From: Numida meleagris
Lineage: Eukaryota; Chordata; Aves; Galliformes; Numididae
Direction of reading: 5' to 3'
Assembly: GCF_002078875.1 (NCBI RefSeq)
Contig: NC_034412.1
Coordinates: forward strand, 36,054,948-36,118,947
Length of the DNA: 64,000 nucleotides
Shown here: positions 25,037 through 38,360 of the stretch, one piece after another
How positions within the stretch are numbered: position 1 is the first letter of the stretch
Layout of the letters: every line of letters begins with the position of its first letter
Position numbers and translations under genes: made by a program
The notes under the pieces: model-generated
Told to the model about the DNA's origin: nothing
What the model saw: the letters and a program-made list of their open reading frames with translations, nothing else
Database searches by the model: none

Positions 25037-28000
25037 CTGCAAGTATGTATTCAAAAAAAAAAAAGCCACCACAATTAATTAATTAGGCTACAATTTTTCA
25101 GAGCACTCAAAGCAGAAATCTCAATTACAAAGTTTAATTTGTATACCGTAAAACAGCAAATGGTAAGAGAAGCAAGCAGCTGGCTGCTACAATGTTCTTC
25201 TGGGAGTTTATAAATAGAAGAAATCTCCTGAAAATAATACTTTAAACTGCAGAGCAGAAACTGCATATTTGCAAATCTGAGAATTACATCATTTTCTGCG
25301 AACACTGTGTAATCATAACCCAGTTCGTGAAGCTTTGCTTTTGTTTATTACATGGAGCTACAACCAAAAACCAGCTCTTCAAAGCTGGGCACTGAAGTTG
25401 TCTTACAAATTCTTAATTACTCTCTATCAGAAAAGTACCAGCACAGAGAGTTGGAAATGCTGGTGTAGGAGTGGAGGTAGAAACCTCATCTGCTCACATC
25501 TTCTGCTCTCTTCTCAAGACAAGATGAGTAGTTTTCTACCATGTAACAATCTTTGATATTCCCCCAGATATTACAAGACCCAATAACCTTGATGACTGGC
25601 TTCCATTTATCTACCTCCCTCTCTAGTGTACTAAACATAAAAAAGAAAACCGTAGTTTAGAAGCCTGTGTGTAGTTCATGTTCTACACTTGCGATTTCCC
25701 AGGTGCTGCTGAATGCTCTGATTTGGCTGCAAGGTAAGCGATCGTTTTTAATTCAGAAGAAAAGCTCTGAAATCTCAAAAACAAGGCCCCAAGGTAATTG
25801 GGCTACTACACTCCCACTACATACTCCTTGATTCAGACTTTCAACTGTGAAAAGAGAAGCTGAAGACCTGTTAGTTCAGAGAGAGATGATGAGTTTTTCT
25901 AATGATCTTCTTTCAGAGTGCTCCTGAAAGGACGTGTGTATATATAATAGTGGAACAGCCCAACCAGGTGCATTGCCTCTTCCATCTGGGTGCTGACCAT
26001 ACACTTGGGAAACAGGCAGCCTAAGAAGAAAGGCAGACTCAAGGAAATAAATTAATGTGTGAACATAGTTATGTAGCAGGATGGCCATTTCAAAAAAACA
26101 TCCAAGGGACTTATTCTTTTTTCCTAAACCTGTATATGTACTTCTGCTTCTAACCACGATACTCAAGACCTTAAGAAAAATCTGATTCTGTTTACTTTAG
26201 GGCACATGCCCTAAAATAGCCTACGTAACCTCCAGAGGTGGTGTCAAGGTAAAGCATGACTTAGAACTGCTCAGACTTCATGACCCAAAGGAAGAAAAGG
26301 CAAATCTAACACCCAGGGAAAGAGGCCATATTAAGGCACAGAGACATACCACAGCACACTGAGAGCCAGAGCAGCACACAGCTTAAATGCTGAGAAGAGT
26401 AAGACCTGAGAGAGCATTCTGGCCCTTGTTCAGGCTGGGAAACATGTTCAGATCTGATGGAGGCATTCTGTACAATGAGCATCCTCACATGGAGATTTCC
26501 TTCAAATTTTACAACTTGTAAAGACATGATATTAGAAATAAGTACATGGAAATCAGTTTGTAAGAAAAACAAAAAAAATGCAAAAAAAACCCAACCCCAT
26601 AAGCAGTATTTTCTATCAAATTGGGGTCTGAGAGAAAAGTAAAAAAAAAAATCACCACTAAGTTCACTCGATAAATTAATCTGTTGCTACCCTCTCTGCC
26701 TCTCCCTCCTCTCTAAAGCAAATATGAATGTATCAGCCTCACAAATTTTACTCCAAGTTGAAATGTTTCAAACACCACCCTTTGTTTTCAGTTACTCAAC
26801 ACTACGATAATACTCAGGGGCACCAAAACACAGTGTGGTCATTCCCGACAACATCCTCAGGACAGCCAGTTGGTTGGTGTCATCTCCTTGCCTCTAGCCA
26901 AGAGGAACAGAATCCTTTTAGTATGCAGGCATACACATCTCACATCAATTTAAATGGACGTGTTCCACTTTATCACCCCCCTGGTTTATCTCTCTCCTCT
27001 GCTGTCCTTAAGTGGAAGAAAAAATGGCTTTGCTCCTTGCAGATCTTAAAATAAAACAAAAAAAAAAAATCAAAGCTAGGAGATAAAAGCTACTTGGATA
27101 TGCTCCAGGAGTGATTTACATTAAGTGCTTTCAGTCTTTTCTTATGACATTTCTTGACCTTTCAAAGAAACATATAAACATTGAGAAAAATCTTTACCAT
27201 CTACCATGATCCACCACATATGGAAATTTTCAGAGAATTCAACTGAAGAGGAGTTGAAAATATTATTATGTAATGCCTTTCTTCCCCTGTTAAACTATTT
27301 TTTTTTTCTTTTCAAGCTTAAATTAGTCCCTTATTATAAAGCTACAGAACACTGCATCTATGTTGAGAAGTGAAAAAATAACATGCTGTGCATTGAAAGC
27401 ACACGCAGAATGGCAAAGTAACGCATCAGGTAACACTGTCAATAAAAGCTCAGGTAACTCCACAAACAAACGAGTTCTTTAGATGTCTTACAGACTGAGC
27501 TCTGCACCCAGCTGCCAAATTTAGGTGCAGCGTCAAGCTGACCTTTGTTGCTCTTTCTGCTTTTAAAATATTCTTTCTATTTCTGTTCCTGCCCCACACA
27601 GCTGAATTCCCTGTCCCACAAATGTTTTTCAATCAGAGAAACTGATACAACCCAACTAAGACAATAGCTGAGTGATACCAATGACCTTCTCTCCCACGCA
27701 ATCAGCTAGCGATCAAATAGCCCTAAATTTACATATTTGATAATTTCCTTTGACCTTTACCTTTGCAGCTGCACCCTTCTGACCTGGCAGAATGCGCCTG
27801 ACAAATGTGAATCCTATCATAGTCCAATTCCCAAAAGCAAAGAGAGAAGGCACGGAGGGTCTCTATGATAATTTAACAATGCTAACTAAAGAGAAATTTT
27901 GTCCCATGAGCAAGAGCCGTGTCACAAGCCACAGGCAGGCAATCCAGCTCTGCTAGATCTTGTGTGGAATTAAGGTTATGGCCATACACATCTCATTGTA

Positions 28001-29954
28001 CAGGCAGTCAAACTGTAACTTCTTGAAGATTATTTCGCCTTCTGTTCATTTGTGGAGTAAGGAGATAACCCTCACCTCCTCTCACAGGTATCTCACGGGT
28101 CATAGTGCAGCTGATGATTTTAAAGTCAAGGATGGGTACGCTGAAAAGTCTCTCTGTTCAAATAATTAAAGCCATGATAGCTTTGCCTTTTTTCCCACTT
28201 TTGCATTTCTCCTTGAGCACAGAGACTAGATTAAATAAACTGCATTATATCACAATACAAAGTTAGTACACAGGAGTCCTCTTCTTCACCAGATTTTTGT
28301 AAAAGTAGAGACATCCAATTCCCAGAAAAAAAAAATCAGCAGAGACTAACAATTCAAACAGCTTTAAAGTATCTGGACTGTGACCTGGTGCGCTACTGAT
28401 TTAAACATGGTCTGCTACTCATTTCAGACTAAACTGGACGAAGCTCAGAACAACAGTACAGCACACAGCAGAGAACGCTGCTCCTCTGGCAGCAGGTGAA
28501 GTGAATGACCTCATACACCTTTTCCCTTTTTTCTGCTGTTTGCTTTTATACAAAAGCAGCTTAAAATTAGAGAAAATTATTGCATACATAGATGTACTAT
28601 TATGAAGTTACAGAGATGCTCTTTACAGTAGACCTTTCATCAGCTGATTTACAAAAGTCTCAATGAACTATTCAGACTAAGTGAGACTATTTTCCACATC
28701 AGATATGCAAAAATGCAGTACTGGACAGGCTTCTTGCAGGAAGAAGTAGTTTCTTCCACAACTTCCAGGTTCTCTGGCACTGACAGGTGCAAAAAATGGC
28801 AAAGCAGTGAAACTTGTTCAAAATAAAACAGAACAAACAACCCTACAGAGCAATAACTGTGCTACCTAGAAGTTCAGGGTACAATATTCAGCCCCGAAGG
28901 CCTGACAATGTTACCTCAGGTATGCGTGGCAATAAAAGTGGCTATGAAATTTACCCCCGTACAATGCCTCTCTACAGCCTCAGAGGGAGATCGCCAAGTT
29001 TTAGAACGAGCTAAAACTTCATTCAAGTTACTCAATCCAAAGCTGGGAGAACCAGAATCCAACACCTCTATCAGACACATGAAAATGGAAAGGAGACAAA
29101 CAGAAGAAATATTTCCAAAGCAAATCACCACAAGTTAAATCATTTCATTGCTTCGGCACCACCTTAAAATAGACAAGATTCTAATTCATAAATTCTCAGC
29201 TCATGAAAAAAAAACAACGCAAAAAATGTCAAGTGAAACTAGTGAGAATAAAATCACTGGAATTCCTTGCTGATGATTTCAGGACACGTGCAAGAAGTTG
29301 CCGATGTAAAGACAAATACGCCTTTGTTTTTTGCAGAAAAAAAGAAGGTAAAATAGAAGCATAGCAAGCAAGTGGACTTAAAACATTCACTGCAAACAGA
29401 GATACTGGGAAAAGATTTCAATTTTTACTGGATTTGCAATTCAAGTTACCTTAAAACCAAGTACATTTTGTAATACAATGGTAAGTAAAGGAACTACTAA
29501 CTGTATTTAACACTTGGCAATTCTAGACTTCCAGAGCACTTTAGAAGACATGTAAAAACAGTACTTGTCTTTCAAAACAAGAAACAGAAATAACAAACTT
29601 TAAAATATGCACCTGCTGAAGTTACGAGCACTGATGTTCATTTGCACATCTGCATTTGCTACACAGATGTACACCAATATGCACAACGACATCTAGTAGT
29701 AACACATCATGATTCAAAATACACTTGAAAAAGCAAGCTTTCTGAATCCTACGCATTTTGATTAGACTCAATCTGCCTCACAGTTGTAGAAACGGGGCTA
29801 GAACTCGGGAGGGACAACAGCAGACACTGAATATTCCTAAATCTTCACTGCAAAGCAGATGTTGTCACAAGGTATGCCAGCCATCCCGGTCACTCGGTAT
29901 ACAAACTAACAAACTATATGCCATGAAGAGACTTCCGTATACACCATCCCTGCA

Positions 29955-29979
29955 TCCCTGGGAACATGATACCCAGGGA
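29955..29979. repeat. Small perfect inverted repeat (8-base arms)
   Basis: TCCCTGGG at 29955-29962 is exactly complementary to CCCAGGGA at 29972-29979 across a nine-base loop. It is short and may be chance; no element was identified around it. Confidence 0.7.
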
Positions 29980-30289
29980 CGACCTGCAGCATGTTTCAGT
30001 AAGTTCTCTGATTTGGACAATTGGGATTAGGACTGTGGGATAAGATACTGAGTGCATCTCCATCGCAGTACCCCTACAACCAATGAGTCCCTGGCACTAT
30101 ATCTGGTCTAGTAAGATCACATTTCACTGATGCAAAAGGCAGTAGTTAAGTTTATTTGTATATGAGTACTGTTTTGTACTTTAAAACGTAGACAAATAAT
30201 TGTTAGTCATGACCTCCCCCAGGTACTATTACTGACAACAGTACATTTACTTCAGTCTAGAGGTTGGTCAGCCTAACCTAAGCCTCCTG

Positions 30290-31460
30290 AACGATTATAG
30301 AGCAAATCCTGCAGGAAGCCACTTTCAGGCCCTTGAAAGACAAGACTGTCTAGAAAAAACTAGCATTGGTTTACCAATGGCAAATCATATCTGATAAACC
30401 TGATTGTCTCCTGTGAGAAAACAACTGGCTACGTGGACAGACTGACAGCAACAGATTTTGTTACCTTAACTTTTGCTAGGTCTTTAGCATCATCATTAGA
30501 AACTACCATTATAGCCAAACTGGTAACACATGGACAGAGTGGAAGACATATGGACTACAAGACAGGCAGAAGCACGACTGTATCCCTAACCTCAATGGGC
30601 TGCAGTCAGTGATATGAAGTCTAGCTGACAGCCAGAGTCCTTCAGAATGAAGGATCCTTAACGTCTGCGTTAACAGTTTGGATGACGCAGAAGGGTGCAC
30701 TCCTTAGGAAGTTCAGAGGCAATTCCAGACTGGGAGAGTGGTGGACATGCTGGAGGGCAGTGCTGCACTTCAAAGGGACCTCCACAGCACAGAGAAATGA
30801 GCTGACACAAACCTCAGAAGTTCAAGAAAGGAAAACGCAGATACTGCATTTATAACAGAATCAAAGCACGTGATAAATACAGAGCTGCTAAATCTGTATT
30901 CTGGGCCATATATTAGAATTGGAAGTCATTAGGGAGAGGAAGGTGATTCTTACCCTGTATTCTGCACTTTACAAGGCTGCACTTGAGGCTCCCCAGTACT
31001 GAGTGGACACTGACATCCTTAAGTGTGTTCAGTAGAAGGCTAGCAAGATGGCTGGGGGGTGGCTGCGAGAGCCAAGAGTGGAGCGATCTGCATCTGTTCA
31101 GCCTTAACTGGGAGCCACTTTATTGCTGCCTGCAACTCTAAGGAATAAAGGGAAGGTACAGAGAAGCTGGAGTTAAACTTGTCTCAGAAGCACGCAGTGA
31201 TAGTATGAGAGTCAACAGACACAAGCTGGAAGGCAGGAAATTCATTTTTATATAAATGGAAGAAATCTTTCACTGTCAGCATGGTCAAACACTGGCACAT
31301 ATTCCCAAGAGAGGTTTGAGCTCACCCTTCTTGGACATATCCAAAATTTAACAAGACCCCAAGCACAGCACAGTATTGTTGGATCTGCAATAAGCAAGGG
31401 CTTGGATTAGATAAACTCTGGAGGCTATCTCTGAACTTAAATATTCCTTGAGCGATCAGC
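30290..31460 (+). mobile_element. Old CR1 LINE, sense orientation, about 1.2 kb
   Basis: This is degraded CR1 ORF2 sequence. Near 30309-30420 it resembles the reverse transcriptase block (CTGCAGGAAGCCACTTTCAG, then a run like GGCAAATCATATCTGATAAA). Around 30730-30790 it recalls the block with GCAGTGCTGCACTTCAAAGG. From 31020 onward it has the 3' part, with ATGGTCAAACACTGGCACAT near 31282 and the terminal TTGGATTAGATAAACTCTGG. It has many stops and gaps and is non-coding. The left boundary is uncertain. Confidence 0.7.
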
Positions 31461-31489
31461 ACTAGATGGTATCAGCTGCACCTTTATCA

Positions 31490-31900
31490 AGCAGAACTTT
31501 CAAAACTTCCAAGCAAGAGAAAGCTACAACATCTCGGTTAACACTTGCTCTAGTGCTGCACTAAAAATTTTTCTTAATGTCCAATTTGAACCTTTGGAGC
31601 TGCAGCTGGTAACTGTTGCCCATGTTTTACCATCTGCCACTACTGGCAGAAGTTTTACTTTACTAAGTCCCTTTCAAGTACCAGAAGGCTGTTATTAGAT
31701 CTGCCTTTAGTCTCCCCTTACCAGACTAAACAGGCTCAGTTCTGTCAGTACTTCCTTGCAGGTCATGAATCCTAAAACCTTAATTATCTTAGCAGCCTTC
31801 CTCTAGACCCTCTATGAATTCTCAGCAGAGAACTCCGAACTAGTACAGTATTCTACATGCAGACCACAACTGGCCCTAAACGCAGGGGATATGCTAAGCG
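31490..31900 (-). mobile_element. Old CR1 LINE fragment, antisense
   Basis: This is antisense CR1 3' region, with TTTTCTTAATGTCCAATTTG, AGGCTGTTATTAGATCTGCC and ACAGTATTCTACATGCAGAC as recognisable blocks. It lies 30 bases from the 3' end of the sense CR1 to its left, so the two are arranged tail to tail. It is strongly diverged. Confidence 0.7.
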
Positions 31901-32797
31901 TGCTCTTCAAATGCAGCACAGTATGTATTTCACCTTGAGATAAAAGTCAAAATCAAGCAAATAGAATTAATAAAAAACACAAAAATAATCCATTTTTGCT
32001 GATACTATAGTAGCCAAATGACTTTCCATTCCTGAAATCAAGTGAAACATTGCTAAATCATTCATGCTTCTTCTGATCATTCAATTTAAAACCTCATCTT
32101 ACCACCAGAATTCTAAGATACTTGTATGTGCTGAAATGTCCATCAGCTTTACACATCAACTTTATGAATCAACTTAGAAAAGAAAGTCTTTCCCATATGT
32201 CTCATAAATTGGACTCATGCACTAGTTTTTGCAATCAAGCAGACAAGGGTAACCAGTGGGTCAACTTGTACTGACTTCAAAAGCTTTCAGTATGAAGAAT
32301 CAGGCATTTTGTTATGCTAATTGTTCTGATTTGCTAGAAATAAACAGGCCCTAAAACAGCTTAAATAAAAACCTTAGAGGCAGGGAACAGTTGGTGAGCC
32401 CTGAAGGTTCTGCTACAGACACAACAAGTAACGTCTGACGTTCCCTAGGGTGCTGTGCTTGATGCTCTATTTTGCTACTATTTTTTCAAGCTGCTGTTTT
32501 ATATAAGACAATGTCAACAGGCCTTGAATCAATGTAAGATGATCCTGCATTAAAAAAAACATCAAAAAACAGCTGATATTTGTTAAAGTGGAACTCAGAA
32601 AACCTACGTTACAGAATTTTGCAACTAAAGGCTCACTTTCACAGAAATGTAAAACAAAAGAGAAAGATAAAATTAAAGCAATGGGCAAATGTGAAGTTGC
32701 AATACGCATCTGCTGTTCCTTCTGTTCAGATGTCAGGAGCATGGTGCTTACCTGAAAGAACCTACTTGCAGAACATACCCAACCCCTCATATGTTCA

Positions 32798-33178
32798 AGA
32801 ATCATACAATCACGGAATTGTTAAGGTTGGAATGGACCTCAAAGACCACCTAGTTCCAGCCTCCCCTTCATGGGCTGGAACACCTCCCCCTCAATCAGGT
32901 TGCTCAGCCCCATTCAACCTGGACTTCCAGAGATAGGGCATCCACAGCTTCTCCAGGCAACCTGTTCCAGTGCCTCACCGCCCTCATTGTGAAGAACTAC
33001 TTCTTTATATCTGATCTAAATCTACTCTCTTTTGTTTAAAGTTATTATTCCTTGTCCTACCACGACACCCCCTTGTGAAAAGTTCCTCTCCAGATTTCTT
33101 GTAGGCCTACTTTAAGAACGGCTATAAGTTCTCAGCCTGTCTTCATAGGAGAGCTGCTTCAGCCCTCTGACATGTTCA
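32798..33178 (-). mobile_element. CR1 LINE 3' fragment, antisense
   Basis: This starts with the complement of a CR1 3' end (AGAATCATACAATCACGGAA, then GGTTGGAATGGACCTCAAAG) and continues with antisense blocks such as CTCCAGGCAACCTGTTCCAG and TATTCCTTGTCCTACCACGA. It is less diverged than the two copies to its left. It ends near 33178, 5' truncated. Confidence 0.9.
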
Positions 33179-33380
33179 CAAAATGTAAATCAAAAACAAT
33201 TTGATCAGAAATCTGCATGTGCAACGAATTGTTATTTCACAGCATATCCCAGTTTATGAAAGTCTCGCAGATCTAGTCTAGTATTTCTGCAGCAAGCTGT
33301 ACCTTTGCAGAAAGCAGCATCTTTATTCTATACTTTTATTAAAATAAAGCTTCACTCTAACCATTCACATTATTTCCCCA

Positions 33381-33409
33381 TTTTTTTTTGGGGGGGGGGG
33401 GGGGGGGGG
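33381..33409. repeat. T9-G20 homopolymer run
   Basis: Nine T are followed by twenty consecutive G and then a purine-rich A/G stretch. The G run is long enough to fold into G-quadruplexes on the plus strand. Such runs are also prone to sequencing and assembly length error, so the exact count should be treated with caution. Confidence 0.9.
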
Positions 33410-36400
33410 AAGAAAAGAAAAAAAACACAAAAAGGTAGTGGACTTCAGTCTGGTTATGTGGCTTACCACGCCATCTCTAGCTTACACCTAAGAAAGTCTT
33501 ATTTGGGGGTCAGACACTTCTCTGCTTACTTTTCTGGGCTTCTACAGAAGGACCTGCTGCCGCTCAAAGCCTTCTAACAAGCCATTCAGAGACCAAGCAA
33601 GAAAAATCTTCCCTCAGTTTTCACTCCTACCTCTACTATCAAGGCATTCGGAGCAGGGATGAAAGTGCTCAACAGTTCCCCTGCAATCTAGGGATGGACA
33701 CACTTCAAAAGTCCTGACAACAGTTGCCTCCAAAGACAGCAGTCCAGCTCCATACAAGCACTTCCCAAAAGAGCCCACCAAGTTAAGAAAAAAAAATATA
33801 TATATATAGGACAACTAGTTTCTGTGCCACCTAATACACACACACACAAAAAAAACTAATAATGTATGTTTTCCTCACCATTGTAACAATAAACCAAAAA
33901 AACCCCCCCAACACAACGCTCTGAACCTGGGAAGATTTTGTTACTGCTAAGAAAACTATCTTACCAGACACAAACTCCTTTTTATTATTTCTAATTCAAA
34001 CTGCTGATGATAGTTAAGCATAAAGCTACCTAAGCCTTACATGAGGTATCTCTAACATCAACTGCTGAGCCACACAAGCACAATGTAGCACTCCTACTTA
34101 AAAAAATAAAAAATAAAATATAACGATATTGTCATTTAGCTCCTCTTTAAGTCTGTGCTGTTGTGACTGGACTGGCTTTGGTACGAGCTAGTTTAGAACC
34201 TTCTCAGACAGTCCTTCACTATACTGCATCCTAAAACCCAACGGGTCATTTTTGGAATGGGAATAGTAGCAGAGTGTTCTGGCCTTCAACTTATGCTAGA
34301 ATCGTACAATACTTTTTTCTTTATTTTTCTTTTCTCTACCACTTTTCTTAATAAAGGTTCTATCTGTGTGGTTTCAATTAAACCTAAGATATAGTGGCAA
34401 ACAAAATTAATTATGAGGCATCAAAGAGGAAATTAGTGTAAACAATTGAAAGAAAAAGAAAAACCCACAACAAGCAGTTGTGTTGAAAGAGTGTTGAATT
34501 GTTGTCCAATGAGGTAATAATAAATAGAGTTGATCAAAGACCATTTTGGAATTAATTGTATGCAAGATATTATTTCACAACCTTGTGAAGAAATAAACAC
34601 GCATTAATTTCAACTACTGATAACCCCAAAATTATGACACATTGTTTGTACTAGTAAATTGGTGTATTACAAGAGACATTGTGTGACCTGAGCACTGAAA
34701 TAGAGGAAAAACCCAAAGGAACTGAGTAGTACAAAGGTCATGGATTTGGTACTGATAACAAGGATATCTACAATATATAGGGAATTGATCCACTTAAAGA
34801 AGAGCAAAAGGACCTAGGTTACTACAGAAATGCCAAATGACTACACCTCACAAAGAAGACACAGCTGAAATTAAGGCAAATGGGATTCAGACAACATTTC
34901 TAGGAAAGACAGAGACTTTCCAACGTGACAGTTCAAGGCACCAGGGTAAAATATTACTTATAAGATGTTAGTGCCTGGAATAGAATTTATATACCTCCAG
35001 CTACACGTTCCTTTTTGGAAAAGAAGGGAAAGGAATATACGTTTCTGAATATGTACTCCAAACGTATTAGCAGCACAACTACTGCAACAGAAAATGAGCT
35101 TCTAAACTATAACATTAGCGTGTAAATGCAAACTTTTATTTTAAATTTCAATCTCCTCTGGAACCTACCATTCATCTTACAAGACCGAGAGCATAAAACT
35201 GATCAGAGATCACTGGGTGTATCACTTAGTTAAACAATGTGAGAATTAAATTAGCTTCGCCATAAAAGAGAACTGGTAAGAATGTAGAAAGCTGGTTTAG
35301 GTGCATTTGAAATACATTACTTCGATTTCTTATAAGTGATTTTGTGCAATATGTAATATGAATTTAAAACCATGCAGGAACGATACTCTACTAGGCTGAG
35401 ATGAGAGCGATTTGTTCCACTTCTCTACCTTCTCAAATCAATCAGGGTACCAGTCTGTCTTATCTCAGTGAAAACTCAGAACAAACTGCATTTACAGCTC
35501 ACCTTCATACATTTGTATAAAACACGGTAGTTATTTTCCATTCTTCTGTAAATGTACGTTGAAGATCTGTACTTAAGCTGAAACTGCTAACCCACAGAGA
35601 CCACTTCTTTCAAATGGGGGCTCTATTTATTTTAACATTACACATCAGTCATTATGAAGTTTTGTTTTGATTGGATGGATGGAAATGAGTTTTACCAAGA
35701 TATGCCCTAGAAATGACATTATTCTTTGGAAGAAGTGTTCAAAATGTGATGTCTTGATTAGGCATCAAGCTTACGAATTGTGAGGTAGATCTAAATTCAA
35801 GTGGAACACAGTGGAGAAAACTGGTATAAAAGGGCATAACATCTTCAGACAAGGTTCAGCCCCACTGAAGTAACATCCAGGATAAGGGCCTGACCTTAAG
35901 CACTGGTTGTCTGCTCCTAGAAGCACGCAAGTGTCCTGACAGCATCTTAGCTTTCAGAGTAAAGAGGAAACCCATGCAGTAGAACTGAAATACAGACAGC
36001 TGCACGTGTGAATTTTTGCTCGTTTCTGTACTTCTATGTCCACAGTGACAACTAGTAACATTCAATACTAAAATTCTATTTCAGTAAAATGTTTTTATTC
36101 TTTCAACTTCCTCCTAGATTTAGAATAATTTCCAGGTGGTGGACAAGTCTCTGCATTATATTCTCAAGAGACAGGTGATGTACAAATGAGTCCCTCTTGT
36201 AGCATCTACCAGCACGAAGTAGGCTCCTGAGCCAGAAAGGCCTTCCACAAACCGTACAAACTGAGCTAAGAGTTAGCAACACAGTACAACTGCTCCGGAA
36301 AAGAGATTTTCTGGTGAAAAATATAAGCCAGTGCATCCTTCACATGGAAGATACATGCCTGAATCCCAAGAGACTTCCATGAGTTGTCAGCAGTTGGCAA

Positions 36401-38126
36401 TATTATTGCTACAGAATAACAGAAACATGTACGTCAGGATGTCTACCATTATGTTGGAAATCCCTTGCATAATCTGTACACATCACAGATTTTCTTAATT
36501 AATAGTGCATAGAAGAAATTGAAAATAACAAGGCAAGAACATAATCCATTCAATCTTTACCTAGAGTTATGTACAGAGTCCAGAAGGACTTGAAACTGTT
36601 AAACTGTATACTAGTGTTTTACACTTTCTGTCTTAGACGGTAATTCAAAAAAGTACAAATTGAAAGCAGTACATGTGATAAAGTTAATACAACTCCACCC
36701 ACTGGCTGACTCTGGAATGTCAATTTCAGCAATACTGCCTGAGTAAACCCTAGTTCTTTCCTTTTCAATCTACTGATTAACCACTGTCAGCAAAAAGTGC
36801 GCAATCACAAAGAGATCGTAAGAGAAATATTATACTCGTCTATTTCTTACTAGAACCTTTAAATACTGGGAGTTTCCAGCAGAAGTGACAGAAGACCTGA
36901 CCAAGAATTAATATATGCCAGATTTCACCCACATGAACAGATATTTAAGCCATTAATGCTCTAATATAATGAAGTCTATATTAAAACTAAATGCAGCCTA
37001 TTACTGAATTCAACATTCAGAGTCAAAAACCACAGTGTCTCTGAGCCACCTGAAAAATCATTAAGTCATGGAGCTCTTTCCTTCGTGGAAATATATATAT
37101 TAATTTAAATGAACCGTGAAAAATAAAGTTACCAGTTAACATTCGTTAGGCCATAATGTTCTGCTGTGAGAGCACTGTCTTTCAGGTACAAATTTGAGCT
37201 CAAAGCCAAATAATTTCAGATAGATTTGTTAGAGATTTCAGAAGTTGCTGAAGTTATAATCAAAAAGAAGAAAAAAAAGCCATGTGCACTTCTGGGTAAG
37301 ACTTAAAAGCTGGCTGATCCAGTTTAGGTGGGGAAGTATGAATCCTAGCCTCTGAGACCAGCATTTATTTCCCGGTACTAAATACTGAAGCGTATTAGAA
37401 GTCCAAATCCTTTTCATCATTTACTTGAAAACCTGTTCCCAGCCAGTATAAATCCAAACCTTCTACTTTCCTTGAAGTTAAACATCAATTCTAACATTCT
37501 AACAATTAGATAAAGCATAATTAGCAGAACATACATTTTTATTTGACTCCCTTCATTAATAAAAGTACTTACATGTATACACATGCACACTGTCCAACTG
37601 TCTGACAAAATATTGTATTACTAAGGCAATGTAGGCAAGTGCAAGTGTTCTCAGTTCACTTCTTATTTTTTTTTTCCTCCCAATTTTGAGTACAAGATAC
37701 TGTCAGGAAAAAACAGAAGGCTTTAAAAGCCTATCATTTTTAAAGCTATATCAGATATAGTTCAGTTAGTTCAGTACCAACACACATTTTAACGATGTTA
37801 ATGAAATGACACAAACGTGAATAAATTGGTATGAACGTGTTTTGGTACATTTTAAAAGTGACAGCATCTAAAAGCTTTATGGCATAGTTTCTTTTGACTT
37901 ATCCCACAGTCATTGATTTGAAGACCACCGAAATCCGTGCAGAACACATAATTAGACGCTATGGTGACAGAACAAACTGAGTTGTCTTATGTATATGAAC
38001 TTGCGTACATAGACATATTCATTTGTTCCTTCACTTGCTACTAAAGCTTACCACTTCTTCTGCACAGTAAGCCAGTCAGCATACTTGAAAAAAAGATTAG
38101 GAAGTTGAATATTATTAAATACCTAC

Positions 38127-38360
38127 CTGAGAGCTTCATGAGGAGCTCAGATGCTGCCTTGACTGATATGTCCTGCCTCATCATATTTGCCTGTGCTTCC
38201 TGTGGCTTGAGTTTCTCCTTAGGCACACTGGGAGCTGAGGCTTCAGATTCCTGGCTGAACACATAGCTGGACTGAGACAAGGTTGAACATGCAGCTTCTT
38301 CATCCTTAGGCTCATCTTTCACTTTAAACTTTGGAGTCAAGGGCTCTTTTTGATTTGCAG
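38127..38360 (-). CDS. ZNF827: ZNF827 linker exon, second DISVK module
   Basis: This 234-base exon is in phase 1 at both ends, with acceptor CTGACAG and donor GTAGGT. It begins ANQKEPLTPKFKVKDEPKDE and ends with M-M-R-Q-D-I-S-V-K-A-A-S-E-L-L-M-K-L-S. In the middle it has SSYVFSQESEASAPSVPKE. Recalled human ZNF827 has matching blocks (ANQKEPMNLNFKVKEEPKE and so on). V-K-D-E fits the sumoylation consensus. The closing block repeats that of the exons on either side. No zinc finger lies here; it is a probably disordered linker. Its length is a multiple of three, so it is a possible in-frame cassette. The open frame from 38041 to 38442 extends into both introns and is not the real limit. Confidence 0.95.

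Larger units (their letters stand above)
25037..38126 (-). other. ZNF827: ZNF827 intron of about 13.1 kb
   Basis: This intron runs from the GTAGGT donor at 38126 to TTGCAG at 25037. It holds a cluster of CR1 copies: one old sense copy (30290-31460) and two antisense copies (31490-31900 and 32798-33178). There is also a T9-G20 homopolymer run (33381-33409), a small (AC)n tract near 33836-33847 and an 8-base-arm inverted repeat at 29955-29979. The rest is AT-rich intronic sequence with no gene recognised. Confidence 0.85.
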
